Source: an uncultured bacterium (GTDB lineage: Bacteria > Bacillota > Clostridia > Lachnospirales > Lachnospiraceae). Taken from it: a stretch of DNA of 62,738 bases. Below the pieces are notes generated by a model. It had not been told where the DNA came from and ran no database searches. It saw nothing but the letters and a program-made list of their open reading frames with translations. Positions within the stretch are counted from its first letter, which is position 1. Every line of letters begins with the position of its first letter. The DNA is taken from assembly GCA_947383005.1 (NCBI GenBank), contig CANDBT010000028.1, positions 1 to 62,738 of the forward strand, written 5' to 3'. The position numbers and the translations under genes were made by a program. This document shows, piece after piece, positions 45,965 through 55,001 of the stretch.

Positions 45965-46999
45965 TCAGCCGGATATCTGCAGCCGATCCCCATACATTTT
46001 TTCAAAATAACTGCTATACTCGCCACTGATGATATGTTCCCACCACTCTTTATTTTCCAAATACCATCGTATCGTCTGCTGCATACCTGTTTCAAAATTA
46101 TATACCGGCTCCCATCCCAATTCCTTTTCCAGCTTTTGAGGATCAATAGCATAACGCATATCATGTCCCGGACGATCTTTTACATATTTTATCAGACTTT
46201 CCGATTTCCCTAATGCATTAAGAATAGTCTTTACCACCTGCAGATTCGTGCGTTCATTATGGCCTCCAATATTGTAAACACAACCGTCAGCTCCCTTACG
46301 AATAATCAAATCGATTGCCTGACAATGATCATATACGTGAAGCCAGTCTCTGACATTCGCGCCATTTCCGTATACAGGAAGCTCTTCATCAGCCAACGCC
46401 CTGCTAATCATCAAAGGTATCAATTTTTCCGGAAATTGATATGGGCCATAATTATTGGAACAGCGGGAAATCGATACCGGAATCTTAAATGTACGATGAT
46501 AAGCCATCACAAACAAATCTGCACTGGCTTTGGAAGAAGAATACGGGCTGGAAGTATGCAGCGGCGTATCCTCCGTAAAAAACAAATCCGGACGATCCAA
46601 CGGCAAATCTCCATATACTTCATCTGTAGATACCTGATGATACCTTTTTATCCCAAACTCTTTGCAGGCATCCAATAACGTAGTCGTGCCAATCACGTTA
46701 GTCCTCACAAAAAGCTCCGGATCGCTGATAGAACGGTCCACATGGCTCTCAGCCGCAAAATTTACGACTACATCTGGTTTTTCTTTTTCGAATAACTGAA
46801 AAATGAATTCCCGATCCGTAATATCACCTTTAACAAATTGATAATTCGGCTTATCCTCTATCGGTTTTAACGTTTCCAAATTTCCAGCATAAGTCAACGC
46901 ATCCAGATTAATAATCTTATCTTCCGGATATTTTTCCACCATATAATGAACAAAATTTCCTCCGATAAATCCCGCTCCGCCTGTCACAATAAATTTCAT
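45965..46999 (-). CDS. rfbB: dTDP-glucose 4,6-dehydratase
   Basis: The 344-residue protein has VTGGAGFIGGNFV, the catalytic STDEVYGDL and YSSSKASADL. It is the second step in dTDP-rhamnose synthesis. AAAGGA lies before the ATG at MKFIVTGG; the longer open frame overlaps rfbA and was rejected. Confidence 0.95.
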   Translation of the reverse strand: MKFIVTGGAGFIGGNFVHYMVEKYPEDKIINLDALTYAGNLETLKPIEDKPNYQFVKGDITDREFIFQLFEKEKPDVVVNFAAESHVDRSISDPELFVRTNVIGTTTLLDACKEFGIKRYHQVSTDEVYGDLPLDRPDLFFTEDTPLHTSSPYSSSKASADLFVMAYHRTFKIPVSISRCSNNYGPYQFPEKLIPLMISRALADEELPVYGNGANVRDWLHVYDHCQAIDLIIRKGADGCVYNIGGHNERTNLQVVKTILNALGKSESLIKYVKDRPGHDMRYAIDPQKLEKELGWEPVYNFETGMQQTIRWYLENKEWWEHIISGEYSSYFEKMYGDRLQISG

Positions 47000-47045
47000 T
47001 GATTTTTTCCTTTCTTTTAATATTTCACTTTGATACCCTGGTATT

Positions 47046-47939
47046 TTACAAATTATGCAATCTATCAATATATTTGCCATCCAAAACATCCTTCAAATAT
47101 TGGCCATATTGATTTTTCTTTAACAATTCATATGTTTCCATAACCTGCTCCCGATCAATCCAGCCATTAAGCCAAGCGATTTCTTCTAGACAGGCAATTT
47201 TTCTGTGCTGATGAGTTTCAATCGTTTTTACAAAATTTGTGGCCTCTACCAATGATTCATGTGTTCCGGTATCCAGCCAGGTAAAACCCTGTCCAAGCAA
47301 GGTAACATCTAAATCACCATTTTCCAGATAAATCCTGTTTAAATCGGTAATCTCCAGCTCACCACGAGCGGAAGGTTTTAAATTCTTTGCATATTTTACC
47401 ACTCGATTATCATAAAAATATAATCCTGTCACACAGTAGTTTGATTTCGGCTTCTTTGGCTTTTCCTCGATAGAAACAGCTTTTCCGTTTTCGTCAAATT
47501 CCACAATGCCAAACCGTTCCGGATCATCGACATAATATCCGAATACCGTAGCCCCCGTTGTCTTGGAGGCGGCGGCCCGAAGACGTTTTTTCAATCCTTG
47601 TCCGTGGAAAATATTATCTCCTAACACCATAGCTACAGAATCATTGCCAATAAAATCTTCCCCGATAATAAAAGCCTGAGCCAATCCGTCAGGACTTGGT
47701 TGCACAGCATAATGCAAATGAACGCCAAAAGGATGTCCGTCTCCTAAAAGTGCTTCAAATCTAGGTGTATCTTCCGGTGTGGAAATGATCAGAATATCCC
47801 GAATACCAGCATTCATCAATACGGATAACGGATAATAAATCATTGGTTTGTCATATATTGGCAATAATTGTTTTGAAGTAACTTTTGTCAACGGATAAAG
47901 CCTTGTACCAGAACCGCCGGCAAGAATAATTCCTTTCAT
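47046..47939 (-). CDS. rfbA: Glucose-1-phosphate thymidylyltransferase
   Basis: The 297-residue nucleotidyltransferase has [16 protein letters not shown], the thymidine site region around [15 protein letters not shown] and VLGDNIFHG. It makes dTDP-glucose. It is the first gene of rfbA-rfbB-rfbD. The 3,5-epimerase gene rfbC, usually in such clusters, is absent here. Confidence 0.96.
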   Translation of the reverse strand: MKGIILAGGSGTRLYPLTKVTSKQLLPIYDKPMIYYPLSVLMNAGIRDILIISTPEDTPRFEALLGDGHPFGVHLHYAVQPSPDGLAQAFIIGEDFIGNDSVAMVLGDNIFHGQGLKKRLRAAASKTTGATVFGYYVDDPERFGIVEFDENGKAVSIEEKPKKPKSNYCVTGLYFYDNRVVKYAKNLKPSARGELEITDLNRIYLENGDLDVTLLGQGFTWLDTGTHESLVEATNFVKTIETHQHRKIACLEEIAWLNGWIDREQVMETYELLKKNQYGQYLKDVLDGKYIDRLHNL

Positions 47940-48078
47940 TTTCTTTCCCCCTTAAATTTCATTTTCAGCATTTTCCATTGCTGTAAAACACTAATTGTAA
48001 AAGAAGAGCCTTTGGGCTTAATACAAAGAAAAAAGCCCCGACCCCACGGTTCGCAGCCCGCAAAATCAGAACTTTACC

Positions 48079-48151
48079 TGCGCCCTCAGGGACTCGAACC
48101 CTGGACAAATAGATTAAGAGTCTACTGCTCTACCAACTGAGCTAAGGGCGC
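48079..48151 (-). tRNA. tRNA-Lys (anticodon CTT)
   Basis: The 73-base cloverleaf has acceptor stem GCGCCCT/AGGGCGC, D arm GCTCAGTTGGTAGAGC, anticodon loop CTCTTAA, and T arm CAGGG-TTCGAGT-CCCTG. CTT decodes AAG lysine codons. The CCA is not encoded. Confidence 0.97.
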
Positions 48152-48275
48152 TCATATATCTAAAAAATATAACCTTTCTGGAACACGAACATTATTTTAA
48201 CGCAACAAGAATAAATTGTCAACCCTAATTTTACAAAATATTGCAAATTTTTTAACCATCTGTTGCCATCCACAG

Positions 48276-48382
48276 GCGCTATGCAGACAAACCGGCAGAA
48301 CGCATCCGTAGCGCGCTTTGCCGGATACTCTAAAGTATACGCATATGCCCACTTCTCGATATACCACACAATGGGCATATGC
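48276..48382. repeat. Pseudoknot-like structured element and GCATATGCCCA hairpin
   Basis: GCGCTA (48276-48281) pairs with TAGCGC (48309-48314), and CCGGCA (48292-48297) pairs with TGCCGG (48319-48324). The two helices interleave as in an H-type pseudoknot. An ATACT/AGTAT hairpin follows, then an 11-bp stem GCATATGCCCA/TGGGCATATGC (48341-48382). The latter repeats the 10-bp arm seen in MITE R1. No gene lies between the tRNA and trxA. Confidence 0.55.
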
Positions 48383-48424
48383 TCTTTTCACGATGTAGAA
48401 AATTTGGCATGACCTGGTACACTT

Positions 48425-48733
48425 TTACTGAAGAAGTCCTTCCAGCACATCACGAGACTGAACCCCCACCAAACGATGTACCGCATTGCCATTTTTAAAT
48501 AAAATCAATGTGGGAATATTCATCACTTGATACTTCATCGCAATCTCTTCATGATCATCTACATTAAGCTTACCGATAACAGCCGTATCCGAAAATTCCT
48601 CTGCCAGCTTTTCAATAAGCGGAGCCATCATCTTGCATGGGCCGCACCAATCTGCATAGAAATCTACCAAAACCGGCTTCTCTGATTTTAATACCTCCGC
48701 TTCGAAATTTTCCGTAGTAAATATTCTTTCCAT
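48425..48733 (-). CDS. trxA: Thioredoxin
   Basis: The 102-residue protein has the redox site DFYADWCGPCKMM near residue 30, and the cis-proline strand NIPTLILFKNG. The length is normal. AAAGGAG precedes the ATG. Confidence 0.96.
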   Translation of the reverse strand: MERIFTTENFEAEVLKSEKPVLVDFYADWCGPCKMMAPLIEKLAEEFSDTAVIGKLNVDDHEEIAMKYQVMNIPTLILFKNGNAVHRLVGVQSRDVLEGLLQ

Positions 48734-48781
48734 TTTGATTATTCTCCTTTCTGTTTAAAAATATACGCTTTTCGTTATATT

Positions 48782-48919
48782 TTATTTTTTTCTTCCTTTG
48801 TTCAAAATTTTTTCTACTTCTTTAAAGCATTTATGCCATTTTAATATCTGGCGATTCAGTGCTTCTTTATCGCTAGTGGAGCTACGCAAGTTTTTCGTAA
48901 TCTTATCCTTTAAACCCAT
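48782..48919 (-). CDS. Small basic protein, 45 codons
   Basis: An ATG-to-TAA frame of 45 residues lies between trmB and trxA on the same strand, with GGGAAG five bases before the ATG. It starts MGLKDKITKNLRSSTSDK and ends KKVEKILNKGRKK-like (actual last residues: ILNKGRKK). It has 12 lysines and would form a charged helix. It fills the gap tightly (40 bp to the trmB stop-side neighbour, 48 bp to trxA). I cannot name a family. Confidence 0.5.
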   Translation of the reverse strand: MGLKDKITKNLRSSTSDKEALNRQILKWHKCFKEVEKILNKGRKK

Positions 48920-48959
48920 GTCATCTTCCCAAATAGCCTTTATCTTTAGTATATGCAGA

Positions 48960-49595
48960 TTAACGGCTGGCTATTAGTTTACAGATAGGATTTCCCAAAG
49001 CAGAAAATTTTATCTCATATTCCGTCATCACATTATCTGCTGCCATATCACTATGATGCAAGTCTTTTGTAAAAGCATCAATTTTCCATCCGGCTTGAGG
49101 AATAGAATTCAATGAATAATCAAATAGCTCCCTGTTATCTGTCTTAAATTCAATAACACCGTCTTTTTTCAAAATCCAATCATAAACTTTTATAAAATCC
49201 GGAGAAGTAAGACGACGTTTTGCATGGCGGTCTTTTGGCCAGGGATCCGAAAAATTCAAATAAATCTTTGCGATTTCTTCCGGAGCAAATATATCAGCCA
49301 GTTTTTTGGCATCAAGGCAAAGGAAAAAAAGGTTGGGCAATTCCTTCTGTTCCCTCTTTCTTATGGCATAAAGCAAAACACTGGGATAACGTTCAGCGCC
49401 AATAAAATTAATTTCCGGATATTTTTCGGCCATTTGCGTCACAAACTTTCCCTTGCCCATACCAATTTCGATTTCAATAGGATTATCATTGCCAAATATA
49501 TTTTTAAATTGCCCCCTGAACCGCTGAGGTTCTTTAATCACATAAGGACTCTCAGCAACCGCTTCCTCTGCTCCTGGTATATGACGTAAACGCAT
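48960..49595 (-). CDS. trmB: tRNA (guanine46-N7)-methyltransferase
   Basis: The 211-residue protein has the SAM loop IEIGMGKGKFV, the acidic IGAERYPSVLLYA, and the diagnostic NFSDPWPKDRHAKRRL and FKTDNRELFDYS. GGGAGG precedes the ATG. Confidence 0.96.
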   Translation of the reverse strand: MRLRHIPGAEEAVAESPYVIKEPQRFRGQFKNIFGNDNPIEIEIGMGKGKFVTQMAEKYPEINFIGAERYPSVLLYAIRKREQKELPNLFFLCLDAKKLADIFAPEEIAKIYLNFSDPWPKDRHAKRRLTSPDFIKVYDWILKKDGVIEFKTDNRELFDYSLNSIPQAGWKIDAFTKDLHHSDMAADNVMTEYEIKFSALGNPICKLIASR

Positions 49596-49840
49596 ATTTT
49601 TCCTCCCACCTCAATCAACATGCAGCATCTGATTGTTTCTTATTGTATCAAAAGTATAATTATTTTGCAATATTTACACATATAGTATTTTCTCCGTGCA
49701 GAATCTTTCAATATGTAGTATAATAATAGTGATGTCCGGGGCAAAAGGTATTTTGACCCCAATGATAACAAAGTCAAAAAATCATATGAGTGGATTTGAG
49801 GTGTATTAGAATTTATATATAATCACAAAGGAGGTGTGCT

Positions 49841-50725
49841 ATGGCAAATGGTGAAGAAAGCAACCGTTGGAGGCGCATACAGGTCGGAGTTAAAGATACC
49901 GAGAGATTAATTCAGGAAAAAGATTATAATTCTGCGATGATTAAATCACGGCAAACATTGGAATTTATGGTAAAGCTGTTGGCAGAACGGGACAACCTTT
50001 CCAGCAGCAGCGATTTAAAAACCATGATTGATAATTTGTATCAAAATCGAAGAATCAGCCGCAGCACTTGCGAACATTACCACAAAATTCGTATGATCGG
50101 CAATAAAGCAGCACATGAAGGCAGCAAATCCTCCCACAGTGCGAATCAGGCTTATCGCCTTCTTTCCCAGGAAATGTATAATTTTACTGATGTGTACCAA
50201 TCTAATCGCAGAGGTGTCCGTCAACCCCCTTCCCGACCTTCTGCACAAAAACGAAATTATCAGCGCAGACGTCCAGGAAAGAAAAAAAGACGTGCTGTCA
50301 CGTCTTTTGATTTGCTTAAAGTTTTCGTCCCTATCCTATGTATTGTCGTATTGTTTTTTGCCATCAAACTCATAAAACCTTCTTCTAAAGATGGAACTCC
50401 TTCCAGCCAGGATATTTCTTCTTTGGCAGACGCAACATTTTCCGATCATTCCGTTGCTCCTCCTTCCGGCCAGGAACCATCCGACCAGGAAAATAATAGC
50501 AGTAATGAAACCACACCATCGACAAGCGAGACATCTGCCGTTGTTTATAAAGCAGCCACAGAATTGAATGTGCGGCCCCGGCCCAGTACTGCCAACGAGC
50601 GTCTTGGGCTCTTGCTGGAAGGAACAACTGTCGAGTATGTGCGGGAATATGACAGCCAATGGACAGTAATTATGTATAAGGGTCAAGAAGCCTATGTCGC
50701 CAGTGAATTTTTAACGAAAGAATAA
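49841..50725 (+). CDS. DUF4145-like protein with membrane span and SH3 domain
   Basis: The 294-residue protein has three parts. Residues 1-115 are helical (KDTERLIQEKDYNSAMIKSRQTLEF-type, here read as a DUF4145-like fold with HKIRMIGNKAAHEGS). Residues 125-155 are very basic, followed by a single membrane span (about 160-180). A serine/threonine-rich linker leads to a C-terminal bacterial SH3 domain (TELNVRPRPSTANERLG to the end). The topology puts the DUF4145 part inside the cell and SH3 outside, which would link cytoplasm to wall. AAAGGAGG precedes the ATG. A terminator follows. Confidence 0.65.
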   Translation: MANGEESNRWRRIQVGVKDTERLIQEKDYNSAMIKSRQTLEFMVKLLAERDNLSSSSDLKTMIDNLYQNRRISRSTCEHYHKIRMIGNKAAHEGSKSSHSANQAYRLLSQEMYNFTDVYQSNRRGVRQPPSRPSAQKRNYQRRRPGKKKRRAVTSFDLLKVFVPILCIVVLFFAIKLIKPSSKDGTPSSQDISSLADATFSDHSVAPPSGQEPSDQENNSSNETTPSTSETSAVVYKAATELNVRPRPSTANERLGLLLEGTTVEYVREYDSQWTVIMYKGQEAYVASEFLTKE

Positions 50726-50777
50726 AAAACAGGTATACGAACAGATAAAAGCCATTCGTCCAATACAGAAACAAAAG

Positions 50778-50812
50778 AGAACAGGCATCAATCACAACTG
50801 TCTGTTCTTTTT
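50778..50812. terminator. Terminator between the SH3 gene and PAP2 gene
   Basis: AGAACAG (50778-50784) pairs with CTGTTCT (50802-50808), flanked by AAAAG and TTTTTT. It serves the plus-strand gene and possibly the convergent PAP2 gene. Confidence 0.75.
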
Positions 50813-51345
50813 TGCTTTTGTATAAAAAATAATAAAACTATTTTCTGTGAAAGCCAACCAGCAAATACGCCAACGGCTATGCCTGCAGCCACATCGCTGG
50901 GATAATGCACACCCAAATAAAGACGTGAAAAACTCACTAATCCAGCCAAAGCCAACATAGCTATCCCATATTTTTTCGGCAGCCCTTCCCAGCAAGCCGT
51001 TGCAGCAGCAAAAGCAGCGCAGGAATGACCAGACGGAAAAGAAAAATCCATCGGAGGATTAATCAATGGTATCAATCCTTCGATCACCTCATAAGGACGT
51101 ATTCGGGCTACTGCCGGCTTCACACAAACATTGGTTATCAGGGCGCCTATGATCAAAGCAAACAAGACAGTCCCACCCACTTTTCTTGTTTGACTGAATA
51201 AAAGAAAAAACACAGATAAAAAAATCCAAAACCATCCGCCATTCCCCAGAAATGTTATAGCTTTCCACAACGGAGTAAGCCATTCCAAACGAATGGATTG
51301 TATCCACAATAAAATTTCCTGTTCTAACTGAAATATAATATTCAT
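50788..51345 (-). CDS. PAP2 family membrane phosphatase
   Basis: The 185-residue membrane protein has the three PAP2 motifs: KPAVARIRP, PSGHS, and SRLYLGVHYPSDVAAG. About six membrane segments are visible. It may dephosphorylate undecaprenyl pyrophosphate or phosphatidylglycerol phosphate. AGAGG precedes the ATG. Confidence 0.9.
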   Translation of the reverse strand: MNIIFQLEQEILLWIQSIRLEWLTPLWKAITFLGNGGWFWIFLSVFFLLFSQTRKVGGTVLFALIIGALITNVCVKPAVARIRPYEVIEGLIPLINPPMDFSFPSGHSCAAFAAATACWEGLPKKYGIAMLALAGLVSFSRLYLGVHYPSDVAAGIAVGVFAGWLSQKIVLLFFIQKQKRTDSCD

Positions 51346-51556
51346 AATGATTTTCCTCTTCTCTTACATCGCCCGGTTTTGCCTCTTCAATATTTGCTTA
51401 AGTATAATCAGTTTTCTGCTTTTTGTCAAATTCCGGTTAATTCGCTACTCGCTATTTTCTCCCTCCGCATGCCTACAAACAGTAACTCATATTGAAATAC
51501 TATAGACATTTTATCAGAGAAGGGATAAAATAAGAAAAAAATAGTGAGGTTATTCT

Positions 51557-52252
51557 ATGAAGGTTTTTGCTAATTGTTTAGGAATTCTATTTGCTTTTAC
51601 ATTAATGATTACTTTACTGATTACTTCCGTAGAAGCAGTTACTTATTGGACACCGGGTTACTTTGAAAAAGAATACCAAAAATATGATGTACTGAGTGAC
51701 GTCCACATGGAAATGGACGACCTGCTGAACGTCACAGATGAAATGATGGCTTATTTACGGGGATGGCGTGAAGACTTGCATATTCCTACCATCGTGGATG
51801 GGCAGCCAAGAGAATTTTTTAATGACAGAGAAATCGCCCATATGGAAGATGTCCGCGGGTTGTTTTTAGCTGCATTAAAAATTCGCCAGGGATGTCTGCT
51901 TTTAGCCGCTTCCATCATACTCCTGCTTCTTCTTCTAAAGGTTAAAATAGGACAAGTCCTGCCCCGAATGCTATGTATAGGTACAGGATTGTTTTTCCTG
52001 TTATTGGCGGCTTTGGCCTTTATTATATCCACAAATTTTTCTAAATATTTTATTGTTTTCCACAAAATATTTTTTAATAATGATTTATGGATTCTGGATC
52101 CCCGTACAGATTTGCTTATTAACATTGTTCCCGAACCGTTTTTTATGGATACCGCGGCAAGAATTGCCATAACTTATGGAATCAGTGTTATTTTCGTATT
52201 TACCGTCAGTCTGTTATTGATTTGGAGATTACATGATGAATGCAATAGATAA
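51557..52252 (+). CDS. DUF1461/TIGR01906 membrane protein, Lit-like
   Basis: The 231-residue protein has one N-terminal span, an exposed loop (about 30-100) with YWTPGYFEKEYQKYDV, then three or four spans. The FHKIFFNNDLWILDPRTDLLI stretch (given in parts: FHKIFFNND, WILDP) is the family signature. Members include Lit, the lipoprotein intramolecular acyltransferase of enterococci, so a similar role on lipoproteins is possible but not shown. It overlaps the next gene by 20 bp. Confidence 0.75.
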   Translation: MKVFANCLGILFAFTLMITLLITSVEAVTYWTPGYFEKEYQKYDVLSDVHMEMDDLLNVTDEMMAYLRGWREDLHIPTIVDGQPREFFNDREIAHMEDVRGLFLAALKIRQGCLLLAASIILLLLLLKVKIGQVLPRMLCIGTGLFFLLLAALAFIISTNFSKYFIVFHKIFFNNDLWILDPRTDLLINIVPEPFFMDTAARIAITYGISVIFVFTVSLLLIWRLHDECNR

Positions 52253-53267
52253 AAAAACAACAAAAAAGGGAATCTTTCACATAGTACTATTTCTTCTTGT
52301 TATGTTTTTGACTTTTTTTGCCGTCTTTCATGGGCAGGATTTTCATCAAATTATTAACGCGATAAAACAGATTTCTCTGCCCTGCTTTCTTCTGGCAATT
52401 TTAACCGCTCTGTTTTTTTCTTGCGTGGAAGGCGGGCTGATTTGGTATCTTTTAGTTTCCATGGGAAACTGTAAAAGCAGTTTTCTCCGATGTATTTCCT
52501 ATTCATTTACTGGTTTTTTTTATTCCAGCATTACCCCCTCAGCCACTGGCGGACAGCCCATGCAGCTTTATTATATGAAAAAAGATGGTAATTCTCTGTC
52601 CGAAAGTTCTGTAGCTTTGATGACAGTTGCCCTGCTTTATAAATTAGTACTGGTAATTATCGGTTGTGCAATGATTATTTTCTGGTACGCTCCCTTAAAA
52701 ACCTACCTGCAAAAGTATTTTAGTCTGTATATCCTTGGGCTGGCTCTGAATTCCGGCCTGGTTATGCTTCTTCTTGCTGTAATGCTTATGCCAAATCAGA
52801 TGAAAAAAATACTAGAAACAAGCGACGCCTTCTTAATAAAATTAGGGATTTTTAAACATTCGGATCAACGAAAAGAAAAAATTTATCTTTTTATTAACGG
52901 CTACCGAAATGCAGAACGTTTTTTGATATTACATAAAGGAAGATTATGCTTAATGGCCGCTCTCACATTAATTCAGCGATTCAGCGTATTTTTTCTGACT
53001 GTTCTCATTTATTATGGTTTTTCCCTGCAAGGAACTTGTTTTATAGATATTCTTTTTTTGCAGGCTTCCGTCTATATCGCCGTGGATATGCTGCCGCTTC
53101 CCGGAGCGCAGGGAATCACAGAACTAATGTACTGCCATGTTTTTAAAAGAGTATTTACTAGCGGATACCTTATGCCATCATTATATATAACCCGGGGAAT
53201 TAATTTTTATTTTTTATTATTTCTCAGTTTATGTGTAGAAATTATTAATCAAATTCATAGAAAATGA
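52233..53267 (+). CDS. Lysylphosphatidylglycerol synthase transmembrane-like protein (UPF0104)
   Basis: The 344-residue, eight-span protein has the UPF0104 signatures SFTGFFYSSITPSATGGQPMQ (in parts: FTGFFYSSITPSA, TGGQP) and LPLPGAQGITE. The family includes the flippase half of MprF and glycosyltransferase partners; no synthase domain is present here. Two adjacent ATGs follow GGAG. It is translationally coupled to the DUF1461 gene. Confidence 0.82.
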   Translation: MMNAIDKKTTKKGIFHIVLFLLVMFLTFFAVFHGQDFHQIINAIKQISLPCFLLAILTALFFSCVEGGLIWYLLVSMGNCKSSFLRCISYSFTGFFYSSITPSATGGQPMQLYYMKKDGNSLSESSVALMTVALLYKLVLVIIGCAMIIFWYAPLKTYLQKYFSLYILGLALNSGLVMLLLAVMLMPNQMKKILETSDAFLIKLGIFKHSDQRKEKIYLFINGYRNAERFLILHKGRLCLMAALTLIQRFSVFFLTVLIYYGFSLQGTCFIDILFLQASVYIAVDMLPLPGAQGITELMYCHVFKRVFTSGYLMPSLYITRGINFYFLLFLSLCVEIINQIHRK

Positions 53268-53384
53268 ATAGGTTATTAAAATATGTAACAAACCTGTAAT
53301 ATTTTTTCTTTACTTATGCCGCCTTTTCTTTTATACTATAACAATAGTCAACACACTTTTTTCAAAATTAGCTGGAGAATAATG

Positions 53385-54881
53385 ATGAAATTATTGGTTA
53401 AGAAACCATTGTTGGTACTTATCTTATGCTTTTCCCTGTTTACCCATATGCTTGTTTTCCCGGCATACGCCACTCCAGTGGCCTGGCCGGAATGCATCGG
53501 CATAACAGCAGAAGGTGGTATTTTAATCGATGCCAATTCAGGCGCCGTGTTATATGGCAAAAATATTCATGAAACATACTATCCCGCCAGCATCACTAAG
53601 ATTCTGACAGCATTAATCGTGCTTGAAAATTGTGATTTAGATGATATAGTAACTTTTTCCCACGGTGCAGTTTATGATGTGGAAGAAGGAAGCAGCAATG
53701 CCAATATGGAAGAGGGCGACAGAATGACCGTCAGGGATTGCCTTTATGCAATGATGCTTAAATCTGCCAATGAAGTAGCCAACGCCTTAGCTGAACACAC
53801 AGCCTCCTCCATTCCTGCTTTCTCTGCAATGATGAACGCCAAGGCAATTTCTCTCGGCTGCACGGATTCTCATTTTAATAATCCCAGCGGTTTGAATGAC
53901 CCGGATCATTATACTTCAGCTTATGATATGGCTTTAATTGCCCAAGCTGCATTTCAAAACGAAACTTTTGCCCGAATTGCGTCCACCCTGTATTACGATC
54001 TTCCTCCTACGAAAAGAAATCCTGAAGGTTTGCGGATTTATCCGGGACATCAAATGCTGAAAAAAAATTCTTCCAACTTTTATCCTGGTGTTACCGGCGG
54101 CAAGACAGGTTATACAACCTTAGCCGGCAATACTTTGGTTACTTGCGCCCAACGCGGCAACCTTCAGCTAATTACCGTTATTTTAAACGGACATCAAACA
54201 CACTATTCCGACACACGGACTTTGCTGAATTTTGGCTTTCGCAATTTCCGCTCTCTGGATATTTCAGATTTTGACACAACCTATACATCTGTTGAAAATG
54301 ACATGACTATTGCCGGCCTTCCTACTACAGATTTATCCGTACTGTACATACAGGAAGGACGTCAGCTTACTTTACCTGTCAATGGGGAATTTGCTGATGT
54401 CACTTCTACAATTTCTTATGATATACCCCCGGAAGCCCCCAGCTATGCTATCGCCCAAATTACGTATGAATATAATGGCAGGCCTGTAGGATCTACCTAT
54501 TTGATTGTAAATCAACACAAAGAAACTTTTACGGAAACCCTCGCGGAGGTTCCTGTTGCAGAAACTACAATAGAAGAAACCGACTCTTTGTCATCTGCCC
54601 AATCCGATATTACAGAATCGGCAGAAGTTTCCGGTTGGCAAAAAATAAGTTTTTCTCTGGTTATTCCTTCTTCCCTATGGATCATATCGGCTGTTCTTGC
54701 TTCTATAGCAATATTAACCGGAGGATTCTATTTTCTAAAAAAACTTATAAAAAACAGAAGAACCGAGCGGAAAATCCGCTACCGCCGCCGCCAGCAGCGC
54801 CTTCGGGATATTGGTGTATCCCGCAATGAATTCGAACGGCTGCTTAAGCAAAAGCGTTCAAAAAAGAGGCGAAGAAGATAA
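53385..54881 (+). CDS. D-alanyl-D-alanine carboxypeptidase, DacF-type
   Basis: The 498-residue penicillin-binding protein has a signal peptide (hydrophobic 9-25, then AYA), the catalytic SITK tetrad (PASITKIL), SAN and KTG (GGKTGYT), then a beta-rich domain (about 260-385), a membrane span near residue 430-455 and a basic C-terminal tail (RRRQQRLR, KKRRRR). It trims pentapeptides in the wall; the DacF/DacB group also acts in spore cortex. Start: GGAGA six bases before the second of two ATGs; the longer open frame was rejected. Confidence 0.9.
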   Translation: MKLLVKKPLLVLILCFSLFTHMLVFPAYATPVAWPECIGITAEGGILIDANSGAVLYGKNIHETYYPASITKILTALIVLENCDLDDIVTFSHGAVYDVEEGSSNANMEEGDRMTVRDCLYAMMLKSANEVANALAEHTASSIPAFSAMMNAKAISLGCTDSHFNNPSGLNDPDHYTSAYDMALIAQAAFQNETFARIASTLYYDLPPTKRNPEGLRIYPGHQMLKKNSSNFYPGVTGGKTGYTTLAGNTLVTCAQRGNLQLITVILNGHQTHYSDTRTLLNFGFRNFRSLDISDFDTTYTSVENDMTIAGLPTTDLSVLYIQEGRQLTLPVNGEFADVTSTISYDIPPEAPSYAIAQITYEYNGRPVGSTYLIVNQHKETFTETLAEVPVAETTIEETDSLSSAQSDITESAEVSGWQKISFSLVIPSSLWIISAVLASIAILTGGFYFLKKLIKNRRTERKIRYRRRQQRLRDIGVSRNEFERLLKQKRSKKRRRR

Positions 54882-55001
54882 AAAATATTTTCTAAAAATA
54901 TTTTACTAAGTTTTTTTACAAATAAGGATAAAAACTCTTGTCAAATCAGTCCGATTATATTAAAATGTCCCTACAGAGATGATTTAAATATTAAAAAGGA
55001 G

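Noticed and set aside
48160-48391. Two small minus-strand frames (64 and 72 codons) upstream of tRNA-Lys
   Set aside because: They cover the pseudoknot-like element and lack ribosome sites; each reads through paired arms.
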